Part shown: in pieces, positions 10,668 to 22,608 of the stretch
Layout of the letters: each line of letters starts with the position of its first letter
Position numbering within the stretch: position 1 is the first letter of the stretch
From: Jacaranda mimosifolia
Lineage: Eukaryota; Streptophyta; Magnoliopsida; Lamiales; Bignoniaceae
Assembly: GCA_018894105.1 (NCBI GenBank)
Contig: CM032121.1
Location: forward strand, 32,282,230-32,346,229
DNA: 64,000 nucleotides
Reading direction: 5' to 3'
Program-made: the position numbers and the translations under genes
The notes under the pieces: generated by a model
Told to the model about the DNA's origin: nothing
What the model saw: the letters and a program-made list of their open reading frames with translations, nothing else
Database searches by the model: none

Positions 10668-13475
10668 AAGATAGTTAAAATTAAAGAAGTTTGTTAAAAT
10701 TTTAAAAATAAATTATAAATGCCTTACTCTTTTTAAAATAACTCATAAAATCCTAAAATTGTATTTTGTTTTGAAAGTTTATAAACACTTTTCTAAAAAA
10801 ATTTACAAATATTTTATAGTATCTTATAGACTTTCAAATATTTTAAAATATCAGATATTTTAAGAAATTTATAAGCACACTCAAACACCCTCTAAATCAT
10901 TTTTTGAAACAGGATTTATTGTGAGACTGGGCAACAGAACTCATGTTTTCATGGGATATGATAAAGTTAGGTATAAATCAGTTCTTCTCTCTTTTTGACT
11001 GGATACTTGTTAGTTAACCATGACCACCTAAATATTTCCAATTGGGTCAGCCTTAAATTTCATGACATGAAATGATTAATAGGTGAGGAAGCTTGTTGAT
11101 ATGGACTATGTAGATTACACCTATTTCAGTTTGAATGATAGTAATGTCTATTTAAATTGTAGGATTTAATAATTATTATATTTTTGATAGGCTTCATTGA
11201 TTTTTATACGAATCTCTACGGATATTATAATTTTATATATAGACTTTGTATGATCCATCACATCTAAAATTTCATATAAAATTAAATGAGAGCAATAGCA
11301 TTAGAGGGAAGGAAGGGAACAAGTATTAATTTTATCAATTTCCAAGTTAAAAATGATTTTGTATGTGTACCGACCGGCCATTACTAATATACTTGGATCG
11401 TTTGGCAAAAGATAGATGCTAGGGGGCGGAATGGGAACTTTCGGTAGGAGAAAGGTAAAAGAAAATGTGATCATATCCAAATAGGATAGTTGTGAATACC
11501 CGAATAATAATAATAATTTTCATTTATTAATAGAAATTAATAACTATCTCTCTGTGGAGTGCAGTTAGTAGATAATGGCTACCTCATAGCAGTAGCACAA
11601 CAGTAGACAAGACCCACTATTCCAAAAACCACTTGAGTAAGATAAGATGAGTTGTAGCTACTTAATTTAGATCCCCTAGGCTTGTTGAACCCTTTTCAAA
11701 AACTGTAGACTAATTACGTGCATGGATCAAATATTTCTCTGAGACAATAAACAGTATTGGGATTTAGTGGGCAATGGGCATGCATAATGCATTAACTTCA
11801 AAACATTTTCAGCGCCGAATTCTAATTAATGACACACTCTCTCGTCCTGTCATAAAAAAGAGCCCTTAAATTTTGCATTAAACGGTTGATGTTTCCGTTT
11901 CCTCCTACTCGATCGAAATGTCCTGTCTGTGTCTCGGCTTCATCAACAATTTTGGTACCTTTTATCAAGTCAAGAAATGACCAAAGAGGTAAGTAAGTAG
12001 TCCTTGTTAGCCCTATAAGTAGATAATAATCAACACATGCATGCTCGTTCAGGGTCAGGGACGACATGGATTGTGATTTGTGAATGCCGAATGGATTGAT
12101 GAGTCTTTCAGCTCTGTGATTTGGTGTGATTTTGACCACCATTAATGTTTAACCAATATAGAATTACGCCTCTTGCTTGTTTTAACTTTTAAATATATAA
12201 CATTTACAACTTCTTCTTTTGAGTTTTTTTTTTATTGTTTATTATTATTATAAGCATGCAGTGATCGTCATACACAATTTTAATTAGCTTACAATTAAAA
12301 TACTTTTTGGGCCATAGCCTGAATAATAGGTGAAATTAATTTGAATTGTGAAATAATAAGTAATTGTGTTATGCGTCGGGTGTGATAGAAAAGATAAATA
12401 GATAATAGAGCCAAGGTGGAGTTTATTAATATGAGTTTGTGAGTTTTGTAAAAAAATATAATTGTCACATTGTTAAATCATCTTTTGTAAAGGAAAATTT
12501 AGATGGTAAATACGAAATATTAGTCAAAATTTATATTAAAACATATTACCTATTTTGTCCTTCAAACTGCATTATTTATTTTAGTTGTCAAAATAATTAA
12601 AGACAAACTTAGTGAAAAAAAATAAAAATAAATTCCATATTAAAAATAAAATAATCTCTCTCTTTGATTTATAATAGTATAGATGCATTTCAAATCATTC
12701 TAAATTACTTTTTTTCGATTATTATGATGAATTTAGTTAATTACAAATCTGGTCATTAACCCTTGTTTACCTGATAATTTGGAAGGCACGTGTGGTTATT
12801 TCATTTTGTTTGTATTGGGTGTTTGTTAATTTGGATGAATTGTTTTTCGTAAGAATATCATGAGTGGTATGACGATTGTTGTTATATGATATGTCTATTT
12901 TTATAATGTGTTTAGATGCATCTTTTCTATGAAAATATGTTTAAAAAGATACTTCTCTCTTGAAAACAATCCTTGAGAAAGAGATTTTAGGATTAAAAAA
13001 TCGATATATATTTTTATTTATCAGAAATAATCTTTCTGAGAATTTTTCTTAACAATGCCAATGGAACACATCTAAAATGCATTTTGTACTGAGTAGAAGC
13101 CCGTCTGCATCTAATTGCAGGCTACTTTGTCTATGTTTGGAGATTTAAGGCCTAGATTTTCAAAAACTGCACTCCTTATGCAAAATTTAACCACATAGAA
13201 AATCCACAGTTATTTTTATACTAAGGGAATGATATGTTTGAATATACTAAATATATATTAACTAAATGTTCTTTTGCAGTAATTAATTCCCATCGCATGA
13301 AGATGACTCGATACGAAATTGTAAAAATATTAACTAAAAAATACAATTAAAAAATTATAATATAACAATCAAAATTATTGAGCCTCTTATACAATTAATT
13401 GAAAGAATTAAATATCCCTTAATGGTTTACTGAATTATCAGACCTTTTTTTATTTTTGAATGTATTATAATCTCC

Positions 13476-13507
<32 letters not shown>

Positions 13508-13589
13508 GTATATATATATGTATATATCTTAATCATTCTATAAAATATAATTGACAGATGACTAATTAATAAATATAATTCTTGTATTA
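10668..13589. other. AT-rich intergenic DNA, with a reverse Helitron-like start at 12683
   Basis: No gene is recognisable. The longest frame (minus, 11822-12142) lacks any family motif. At 12683 on the minus strand, A|TCTATACTATTATAAATC again resembles a Helitron 5' end; its 3' end was not found. A (TC)n-(TA)n microsatellite lies at 13470-13530. Confidence 0.4.
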
Positions 13590-14275
13590 CTTAAATAAGG
13601 TCAAATTGCACAGCGCCCCCTGTTATATTTGAAATTATTAATTCATAACCCCTTATAAAATAGAAATTGGCTCATATACCCCCCCTCCCCCCCCCATTGT
13701 GTTTAATTGAATGTAGTCCACTTGACTCAACTGTCTCGCTCTTCTTCTTTGATGTTCATTGAGTACTAAAAACACAGAACTACCCTTAAGTAAAATTATT
13801 TTTTTATACATTTCAAATTAAATAATATTTAATGTTTAAAAAAGGATATATATATAATATATTTCTATTTATACTTATATATAATATGTATACATATATA
13901 AGTTTATGCATAATAATTTTGAAAAAGGATATATAGTATAGTTTTTACACTTATGTACATATATAAATTTATCTATAAAGATATTATATATTATTTATAC
14001 ATATCATATATATATCCATATATAAATTTTCTTTAATTCTTTTAAAATTAAATAATATATACTATTTATTTTTTATTTATAGTTACATATAAAATATATG
14101 TACATCTATAAATATAAGTATATTTTTTTTTCACCAAAAAAAACATATATTTTTTATTTATACGTAATATATATGTACATCTATAAATATAAACATATAT
14201 TTTTATTTATACATAATATATATATATATATAAATTTTCTTCATTTCAAATTAAAAAATATTTATTATTTGTAAA

Positions 14276-15087
14276 TGATATGGAACGGCCCAGCCCAACA
14301 TCACTTGACTAGGACTGAAACCTTAAATCCCAAAGCGCTTTGGGACGGAGTGGACGTTCGACTGCCGCTCGACCTCTGGTTCCCTACTCATTGTGACGAA
14401 TATTAGCTTTCCTGATCGAGCCGGTTATGGTTGATAGCCTCTTGTAGGTAGCCTCAATCAATCAACCAGAATGGTGTAGCTTCAACCAAAACGAGTCTGA
14501 TGACCAAGATCCTAGGTGACATCCCCACCGGTGGGCTTTTCTCGACCAGAGGGGTTGAGGGAAGGCGACGACCCTTCGGCTGCATTAAACGCCTTGCCAG
14601 GCGCCGTGCTGCCGCATTAATGGTGCATGCCACCAACAGTACCACCTTTTGCAACCGTGTCAGGTTAGGGAGTGCCCCCATTGTACCACCTTGTCCTAGG
14701 CAGTTGGAGGCAGCGCCACCTGGAGCAGTACACAAGCGGGATAAGACAGAAAAGTCCTGAGGCCAGGACAATGGCCCTCCTTACACAGCGGGGGCATCAA
14801 TGACATATCAACCACCATGAGAAGGTTATAAATACCCCCATCACAACCATTCAGCAAGGTATGCCATTTCTTACGTAGTGCCCCCACTCCGCTGCCCATA
14901 ACTTTAGTCGATCATTACTGACTTGAGCATCGGAGTGCCTTAGCCAAGGTCTCAGCTAGCCTGATGTTTGCTGTTAATTGTAGGATTCGACCCCGATTCA
15001 CTAGAGGCTCATCTCTCGACCTCCCCTTAGGTCGATTTCATCTAATTTCAACCCGAAAACACTAATATACCATATATATCCTCATCA
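14276..15087 (+). mobile_element. Solo LTR, probably Ty3/gypsy, 812 bp
   Basis: It begins TGATATGGAACGG and ends ATATATCCTCATCA, so the termini are TGAT and ATCA. Both sides carry the identical 5-bp target duplication GTAAA (14271-14275 and 15088-15092). Composition is clearly GC-richer than the host MULE. A TATA-like box (TTATAAATACCCC) lies near 14826, followed by ACTTGAGCATCGGAGTG, a word often seen in the R/U5 part of plant gypsy LTRs; both give a plus orientation. No internal domain remains, so it looks like an LTR-LTR recombination product. The ORFs on both strands here are LTR sequence, not genes. Confidence 0.85.
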
Positions 15088-15199
15088 GTAAAAATATATA
15101 ATGTATTTTTTATTTATACTTATATACAAATAGTATACATATATATAAATTTATCATAGCATATATATAAAATTATATATAACATATATATAATATAAT

Positions 15200-15440
15200 G
15201 CCCTACCCGCTCCCACCCCCCAATCGCCCATCCCTCTTCCCTAAACCTCAACAAGCTGCCATGGCAGCGGTGCATAGTGGCTGGATCTAGCTAGATCCGG
15301 CCACTAACCATGGCGGCCGTCGGGTCAACGTTCACCTAATAATTCTTCTTTTTTTTTTTTTTTTTGGCACCAGCAGTCAACTGGCCGTCAAACGGCTGTC
15401 GAGTTGCCTGGCATGGCAACCATGGCGGCCGGTGGGGTGG
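15200..15440. other. GC-rich block with a 32-bp near-perfect palindrome
   Basis: Within the right arm of the MULE. It contains the word ACCATGGCGGCCG twice (about 15307 and 15419), a poly(T) run at 15349-15365 and a palindrome at 15275-15306 centred on GATCTAGCTAGATC, with 16-bp arms and one mismatch. No protein family is recognised. Composition differs sharply from the AT-rich arms, so capture from elsewhere is possible. Confidence 0.5.
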
Positions 15441-15803
15441 GAATATACATTATAATATGTATGTATTAGATTATATATTATACACATATTAATTATATTA
15501 TATATAATAATACGTTATTTATACTTTTTAATATTTTTTTAAAATATTATATGATTTAATTTTGATCATTGGTTTCTTAAAAAAAATCGAACGACTAATA
15601 AATAAGGGTATGATTGTTTTTTCATTCATAAAAATGAATGCCCAATCACACATGCACACACGTGAATTACACCAATATTTTCAGAGTGCTCATTGCATGA
15701 TTTTAGAAAATATAATAAACTTTTTTGTATATTTTTTTTACAAGAGGTTATGAATTAATTTCAAATATAGCAGGCATTGTTGTGTAATTTGGCCTTTAAA
15801 TAA

Positions 15804-16688
15804 TTATTCCAACTTATAATATATGAAAACAAAATAAATTTGACCTACCTAGTAAAAATATAGCACATTTCAAAGTACAAATGATCAGCATTGCATTTAT
15901 GAGGACATAATAACGAATAGACAGGACATACTCATGAAAGACCCTCTCAATTTAGGGGCTAAGAAAAAAGAAGAATATTTGGTTGAATATTAACAAATTT
16001 CACTTGTCAACTGTTTTATTCATGTAGATGAATAGTTACGAGTATGAATAGGTTGACCTGTAGAAATATCTGAATCACTGCGGGGTAACACTTGGAGGAA
16101 GAATTACTATATGGTCTGTTGATTGAGTGGTGGAATCAGAATATTCATTGCCGCGTTGGATGGCCTGGCCTCCCAAGTCCGAAGTCCGTCCGCGTACTCA
16201 CTCCCACCTCCCTCTATGCATTTAATGAAAAAGGTGGATTTGGCATTCCAATGTCAAATCCATGCACGTGATTAACTTGCTTGTCAGTTGTCACACCCCC
16301 CAGGTTCTGTGAAAAGTCAAATGGATGAAATTTCAACACAAAAATGCTTTATTTAGTTATGCTGTTAGGTAAAAGGTAATTAAAATAATATATTTTATAT
16401 TATGATATTATTGTTTTTATAAATATTAATTGGCAACGAGTGGCGTTGAACAATTATTTTAATTGATATGATAGTTTTTAAAAAGAAATGTATTTTAAGA
16501 GTTCAAATTTTATTTTATAATGTATCAAAAACTAAAATTAAAAAATTTAGGCCAACAAGAGTCTACTCATAGTACTCCTAGTATATATAAGGCATTTACT
16601 TGGAAGGGGTGTTTATAACAAATTATTAAATCATTCTCATGCTAGTAGAATATGAGTTTTACTGCTAAATAAGAAAATATCATTTCTA
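15804..16688. other. Intergenic DNA, no gene seen
   Basis: Mixed composition with a GC-richer patch at 16130-16310 that includes GCACGTG-like and CCCCCC words. No ORF with family motifs. It separates two MULEs. The last 11 bases (TATCATTTCTA) are the left target-duplication copy of the next element. Confidence 0.5.
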
Positions 16689-18330
16689 GGATAAAATTTA
16701 TTTTAATTCATGAGGTTTCAATTTAATTTTAAAATTATTCATATCCTTTTAATTGACTTTAATTTCATCCTTCTGATCATCCTCCAACAATATATCCGAC
16801 CAAATTAAAGGGCAATTTTGTAATTGTCCATTTAATAATTAAACTGATTAAAAAAAAACAAAATATGAGCCATTCATTGTTATAGGATAATCTAAGCCAC
16901 AATCCAAAAACCAAAGGCAACATTTATGATTTATTTTCAATTTTTCTTTTATTTTTTAATTTGATAAATTTATTTTATTATTCTTTAATTTCATTGTTAG
17001 CATAGATTCTCAATTTTGAATGTAAGATCTCTTCACTTTAAAGTAAATAAATTGTATGTTTGTTCAATTATAAGTCGATAAATAAGTAAAGTTATAAAAT
17101 ATATTTATACTAGCATTATCCCCGTACTATGCACAAATTCTTTAAAATTATTATATTTTAATTTAATTTTTGAATAAATATAATTAAAGATAATAATATA
17201 AAAATAAAAGTATCACAAAAAATGGTCAAGTAATTAGTAGAATTAAATATTACTTCAAAAAATGATCAAGTAAAATTAAATTTAAAGATTTAAAATATAG
17301 GATTTAAAGCTCAAAACATATAAAGACATCTCATATACATGATGTCATGAAAAATAAATTTCAAGATTCTTCAACGAGAAGTTAAAAAAATTCAGAACTT
17401 TCAAAGATAAAAGTCTATGAATATTATTGTATACTTTATTAAAAAGAAGAAAATATTATGCAACTAAAAACTAATAGATAGTTGCATTAATAAATAAAAA
17501 ATATATAAGAAGGATATAGAAAATAAGATTGACGGCTTAAAAGTTGTTGGAAAAAAACTTAAAATTATAATACTTTAAGATTATTTTAAACTTAAAAAAC
17601 GATGAATATATATTAGCTTAAAACCTAAAATATAAAAAATTAGATAATATATTGACTGCTAAGAATTAAAAAAAAAAATCTTATTTAATTTTAATTTTTT
17701 ATTAGAAATTAATTAAGCTAAGACAAAATGATGATAGTAAAGATACAAAAATTTAATAAAATTAAAACAAATATATAAAATAATTATAAAGCTAAAATCA
17801 ATATTAGTATATAATTGAATAGAAACTTTTTAATTTGACTCATAACTTAATTGTTGAAAAATTAAATGAAAAAAAGAGTTTGAAATTATTAATACAAAGA
17901 TAAAATTATAGTAAATTGATAAAGTATTTACAGACCCAAAATTAATTTTAAAATATGACTTAGCGATAGGATATGAGGATGAAATTAGAATATAAAATAA
18001 AATATGGTACATTGTCAATTAAGAGCAACATGTTGAGAATAATCTTTTGTTAAAAATACATCTTTTGTGAAAAAAACGCATCTTTCATTCAAAATGCATC
18101 TTCTATACAAAACTAAGGGACCATTTAGCTTTTCTTTTTATAACTTGAGGATGGATTTACTTATTATGTGTTATTAAATTATAGTTAAAAGGATTCTTTG
18201 GTCATTTTTCAATTTTTGGCTGGAAAAGTGTTACTAAAAGATGGCCAAAATGATGAGATTGAAGTCATTTAAAAAGATAGGGATAATTTTACAATTTAGT
18301 TGAAATCTCATGAATGAAAATGAATTTTCC
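16689..18330. mobile_element. Non-autonomous MULE, 1.64 kb
   Basis: Inverted repeats of about 80 bp: the left starts GGATAAAATTTATTTTAATT and the right, reversed, starts GGAAAATTCATTTTCATT. Both share TTCATGAG(G/A)TTTCAA, TAAAATTAT and TGACTT(T/C)AAT further in. The flanks TATCATTTCTA (left) and TATCTTTCTA (right) are a target duplication with one indel. The interior is extremely AT-rich with no coding capacity. At about 17110 the minus-strand reading TAGTACGGGGATAATGCTAGT resembles a Helitron 3' end, so a Helitron fragment may be nested here. Confidence 0.7.
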
Positions 18331-19256
18331 TATCTTTCTAGCATAGAATATGTAATTTCAGACAAGAATTTCTCATTTTCAATTGTTGTGTTCACGTGGA
18401 TCAATTCAGAAGTCAATTCTCAAAATTAAAGATACATCATTAAAGCTCCACATGAACCTTGTATTTTGGCAAGATAAAATAAAGTATCTGAAATATAAAT
18501 TGAATTTGTAGTTATATTATTAAAATAGTTTTTTTCCCCCCACAAAATCCAAGATCCTAGTTATTTTTTTAATGTGTATAGCGGTGATGCAGTTTTCCAA
18601 TAAGTTATTTAAAGTTACTTCTACTATAAAGTTTAAGTTGCCTTATCAAAATTGAGTTTGTACCTAATAAAATTATAAATTATTAAATTACACATGATAC
18701 TAAATTGACATATAACTAATATGCTAAATTAATTTTATCTTTATATAACCAAATGCAGGGCAAAAAGTTCCCCTAACAAATCATATACTGCTGCTTAACA
18801 CTTGTAACTTTATTTAAAGCAAAATCTTCCTCTCCATCATTTTCTCTTTTTGGACACAGCCTGAATAGATTAAATCCTCCTATTGTAGGGTCCCAATAAA
18901 TGCCAAAGGAAGAAAAGAGAAGAATTTGGAGTACAAATTTGAAAGCCAAAACAAAGTGTGAAAAAGGGAGAATTTAATTGCAATAAGGGCACCTGCCCCA
19001 GTCTGAAATTTTTCTGAATCCGAATTGTACCTCCTCCGGTACGCATTGAATGAAATCGAGGGCGCCTGCACGCAATTGCTAAACCACAAAACTGAGCCAC
19101 TGGCCCGGGGGGGGGGGGGGTGGCTACTGGCTTGCTCAGTCAGTACTCAGTCGGACCGCACCACTACCTCCTTTTTGTCTCCCCCCAAATCTGTCCTATA
19201 TAACCCCATATATTACTCCGCAGTCCACATATGCTAATGTCCACAAGTTATCTTTT
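18331..19256. other. Intergenic DNA with promoter-like segment and poly(G)
   Basis: Between 18780 and 19255 composition is more balanced. There is a (G)14 run near 19107-19120 and a good TATA box (TATATAA at 19197-19203) preceded by a pyrimidine-rich stretch, as in a plant core promoter. No coding sequence follows; a Stowaway-like end begins about 55 bp later. It could be a promoter cut off by insertion or simply chance. Confidence 0.35.
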
Positions 19257-19860
19257 TACTCCCTCCACCCCAAAAAGGTAGTTTTTATTGATGCACTTGG
19301 TGATTAATTTCTATTAGTTTATTAGTAAATAATTTAATAGTTTTTAAAAGATTAATTGAATAACATAAAAATTATAATTAATAATTGATGGTTATAATAT
19401 TTATCTTTCAACGTGGAGGTCTAATAATATTAGGAATTGTTCTATTGTAACATATTAATGGGGGATTTTAGTTTGAAAAAGGTATCTCGAAAAGCGAGAA
19501 AGAGGAATAACTTAAGCTATTTGCAAGAGCATCAATTTTTTTGATGTGAAATAAGATCAAATATCAATATAGCTATTTCAATTGATGAATTTAAAAAAAA
19601 GCACATAATTGTCTTTATCATTGACAACACCAATAATGATTGTGAATCTATTCCTAAATCTTGAAGTATTATCCAAATAGGACACATTGACATAGAGTTT
19701 CATCCTGGAAAAGAATTTTAAAAAGTGAAATAGAAAAAACAGTTTATAAATTATTTTAAACCATTGACTATATTATCAGTAATAAATAAATTATATATTT
19801 AAATATTTGCATTTTATAATGTAGTAAATGGAATACACTTATATTGGGAAATAAAGTACT
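19257..19860. mobile_element. Stowaway/mariner-like element
   Basis: The left end reads TACTCCCTCCACCCCAAAAA; the right end, reversed, reads TAGTACTTTATTTCCCAATATAAGTG. Both are versions of the well-known plant mariner terminus of the form TACTCCCTCCGTCCCAATATAAGTG. The interior is AT-rich and encodes no transposase. The two ends have diverged strongly, and a TA target duplication cannot be distinguished in this AT-rich context. Confidence 0.5.
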
Positions 19861-20553
19861 ATTTTTAAAGTCTTTGTAATATTTTTTAAATTAATTTTAT
19901 TAATGACATTAAAACCATCTTGCACAAGAGGACCAGAATTAAGGTTATGGCAAAACTATGATCATAACTATAAAAAAATTGAAAAAAAATGACAAAACTT
20001 ACTGAAAATCACAATCAACTCACCGGAAAGTATAGTCAGCATTGGAATATACTTGCGTGATGCTTGGCTGGCACAACTTCATGCCTTATTATGTGTCACA
20101 TGTATTTTGATAAAGAAAAAAAATTATAAAAACAGGACCATAAATAAGGCCATCTTGCAAAAGATGACTGGAATTAAGGAGCAACAAGAAAAATAACACA
20201 TGAAACTGAAATAAGGAGCAATATTGTCAATTTTTACATGTTGCAAACATGTATATTTTCACTTAGTTTTGCATTATTGATCATTTTTGGATGAACATGC
20301 CAAATTTTATAGCATTCCAACGTCGTATATTTTCACACAATTTTGTTAAATGGCCATCGACTTTTAATTTTTTTTTATTAATACGCATACATGCATATTA
20401 CTACTCACATTAAAAGAATTTTGAATCACCATAGTTTAAATTATATAACCACTCAAGTGCTTGATATCCATAATACAATAAAATTGCTCAATTCTAGATT
20501 GTTTTTTTTTGGAGGAGGGGGCCGAAGAAAAAGAAGCACGATGGGAATAATTA
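19861..20553. other. Intergenic DNA, no gene seen
   Basis: AT-rich sequence without recognisable ORFs or element ends. The small plus-strand frame at 20391-20573 has no family motif and runs into the next element. Confidence 0.5.
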
Positions 20554-21251
20554 TAGGGTTGTCAACGGGTTAGATTTGGATCTGATCTGTCATACTTGAA
20601 TCCGATTAACAAAATTTATATCCAAATATGACCAAAAATCCTATAGGATCTTTGTTAATCATATCATATCTGAATCCGATGGATATTCAAAATTCGATTA
20701 AAAAATCTGACCCTATTTCTTTTTTCTTTTTTTTTTCTTTCTTTTTTTTTCCTTTTAAATTTTATAAAAATATTGTATTTATAAAGTAAATATATGTCAT
20801 ATTTGAATTTTTAACAACTTTTATTATATATTAGTCAAAAAGTTAAATAGTTGAATATTAAACTCCTTTTTTATATTATATTAATGTATAGATGAATATT
20901 ATATGTTATTATATTTGACATTTTATCAATATCCCTCTTATTTTTTAGGTTAAAAACTCAATATTAATAGTATAATATAGACATTAATATAGATATTAAG
21001 TCAATATAATACATAGATTTTATTTTAAAAATATTTATTAATATTATATATAAGAGTATTAATTTAATAAAAAATATTAAGGTTCGGATTTGGATCTTTA
21101 ACGAATCGGATTGCTTAATTCCATATCCGATTCATTTATTTCGGATTTCAAATATTTATAATCGGATCTGATCCATCAAATATTTTAATCGAATAAAAAT
21201 TTTAAAATTCAAATCAAATTTAAATTAAAATTCGATCAATTGACAACTCTA
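20554..21251. mobile_element. Non-autonomous hAT-like element, 0.7 kb
   Basis: The ends are TAGGGTTGTCAACGGGTT (left) and TAGAGTTGTCAATTGATC (right, reversed). The subterminal parts also pair: GGATCTGATC and CGGATTCAA-type words near both ends in inverted orientation. Ends of the form TAGGGNTGTCAA are common among plant hAT MITEs. An 8-bp target duplication is not convincing (AATAATTA against GAAATAAA), so superfamily assignment rests on the termini. Confidence 0.6.
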
Positions 21252-21737
21252 GAAATAAATACTACTTAAGAGGCCATATTAGTGGTACACAAGAGTGATC
21301 TATTAGTATTAATTGAGGACAGGCCCAAAAACCTGACGGCTGAGTGGGGGTTGTTGATTGTTCACCCTTCAGTCCGTCAGGAGAAGCTTAAGGTTTTGTC
21401 ACTTCAATCCCATTGTATTAGGCAATTTTGGGGTCAATCAAATTCACTATTAGCAGCAGGATGTCCTCAAACGAACACAAAATAAATGATTTCATCTCCC
21501 ACTCTGAACATCACTGTTCTCTTCTCTTCTCTTGATGTGTCATCTGTGTTTCGGAGGATTACAATATAGATCATCCCTTCATCTATTCAAATTGACTACA
21601 TAATTAAAATTCATTTTATTCGTAACCAACTATTCTATGTACATATTAAAAAATAAAATAAAATTCTATGTACATATGTATACATTTAATAGACACATAC
21701 AATACATGCAAAATTAGTCTCACCCGTATTCAATTAT
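21252..21737. other. Intergenic DNA with a short hairpin
   Basis: Arms CCTGACGG (21332-21339) and CCGTCAGG (21374-21381) extend to about 12 pairs with one bulge around a loop of roughly 24 nt. No flanking feature explains it. The rest is AT-rich with no gene. Confidence 0.4.
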
Positions 21738-22608
21738 TATATATATGGATAAAATTTACTTTACCTTATTGTACTCAAACTTCGTCTCATTTTACCTTCA
21801 TATACTTTTAATTGCATCACTTTGCTTCCATGTACTCTCAATTTTACTTAAATTATTCAATTCCTTTAATTTCTTTTTATCTCCTTAACACCGTTAACTT
21901 TTTCATTTTAAAAGACGAAGTTGTTCATAATTTTTAATTGTTCATTTAACAAATAAAACCCATCTTCTCCATAAAAAAATTATATTTAAAAATTTAGAAA
22001 TATAAAATCACCAAAAACATATAACGAAACGTGTTTCTTAAAGATCGATTTTAAATGTTCATATGAAATCTCACTTACACGTAGTTTTGTTGCTAAAGGC
22101 AGTGGTTTTTTTTCTTTTCTATGATTTTCATAGAGGGATGTATTAGGTAATAAAATAAAGTTACTGAAGCAATTGTATGAAGCAAAAAATGGGGTCTTTG
22201 TATTATTAATTGAGTTTTCTTTAATGAAAATATTTGTTTCTTTTAGAGATGTACTATTAGTATATGATGCAAGTTTTTGATATATTTGTAGTGTACTCAA
22301 TAGTGATGTCCAGGTTTTATCTTCAACATTCAGCTTGGATCTTTCAATTTAATTTTAATATTATTTTGTATAAAATCTGTGTATTCATATAAGAGAAGCG
22401 TAGCTGGGAGAGATTGACAAAAAAATATTGAGGTATAGATATTTGGGGTATATAAAAATAAAATATGATGATTTAACCATTTTTGCTTGGTTTGCTAACA
22501 TAAATTGAAGAGGCTTTAACGGTGTTAAAGTAAGTGAAATAACATTGAGAGTACAATGAGACGAAATTTGAGTACAAGGGGGTAAAGTGAATTTTACCCT
22601 ATATATAT
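21738..22608. mobile_element. Non-autonomous MULE-type MITE, 853 bp
   Basis: The left end (21747) reads GGATAAAATTTACTTTACC and the right end (22599, reversed) reads GGGTAAAATTCACTTTACC. The repeats continue together through TTGTACTCAAA(C/T)TTCGTCTCATT, at least 50 bp. The flanks are both TATATATAT (21738-21746 and 22600-22608); this matches a 9-bp target duplication, but the sequence is simple. No coding capacity; the two minus-strand frames inside have no recognisable motif. Confidence 0.75.

Larger units (their letters stand above)
13590..15803. mobile_element. Non-autonomous MULE, 2.2 kb, with nested solo LTR
   Basis: Terminal inverted repeats of about 65 bp: the left begins GGTCAAATTGCACAGC at 13599; the right, reversed, begins GGCCAAATTACACAAC at 15794. 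Both continue with TATATTTGAAATTA and AATTCATAACC. The flanking 9-mers CTTAAATAA (13590-13598) and TTTAAATAA (15795-15803) differ at one position, as expected for an aged 9-bp Mutator target duplication. The element proper is 13599-15794. It encodes no transposase. An 812-bp solo LTR is nested at 14276-15087. A GC-rich block at 15200-15440 could be captured host DNA. Confidence 0.8.

Noticed and set aside
11822..12142. 106-codon minus-strand ORF
   Set aside because: No recognisable domain, no supporting splice or promoter context; length is within chance expectation.
14454..14899. Overlapping ORFs on both strands with GC-rich composition
   Set aside because: They lie wholly inside the solo LTR (14276-15087); the composition belongs to the LTR and no protein family is visible.
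18870..19237. Three overlapping small ORFs
   Set aside because: Promoter-like or simple sequence including (G)14; no conserved motifs.
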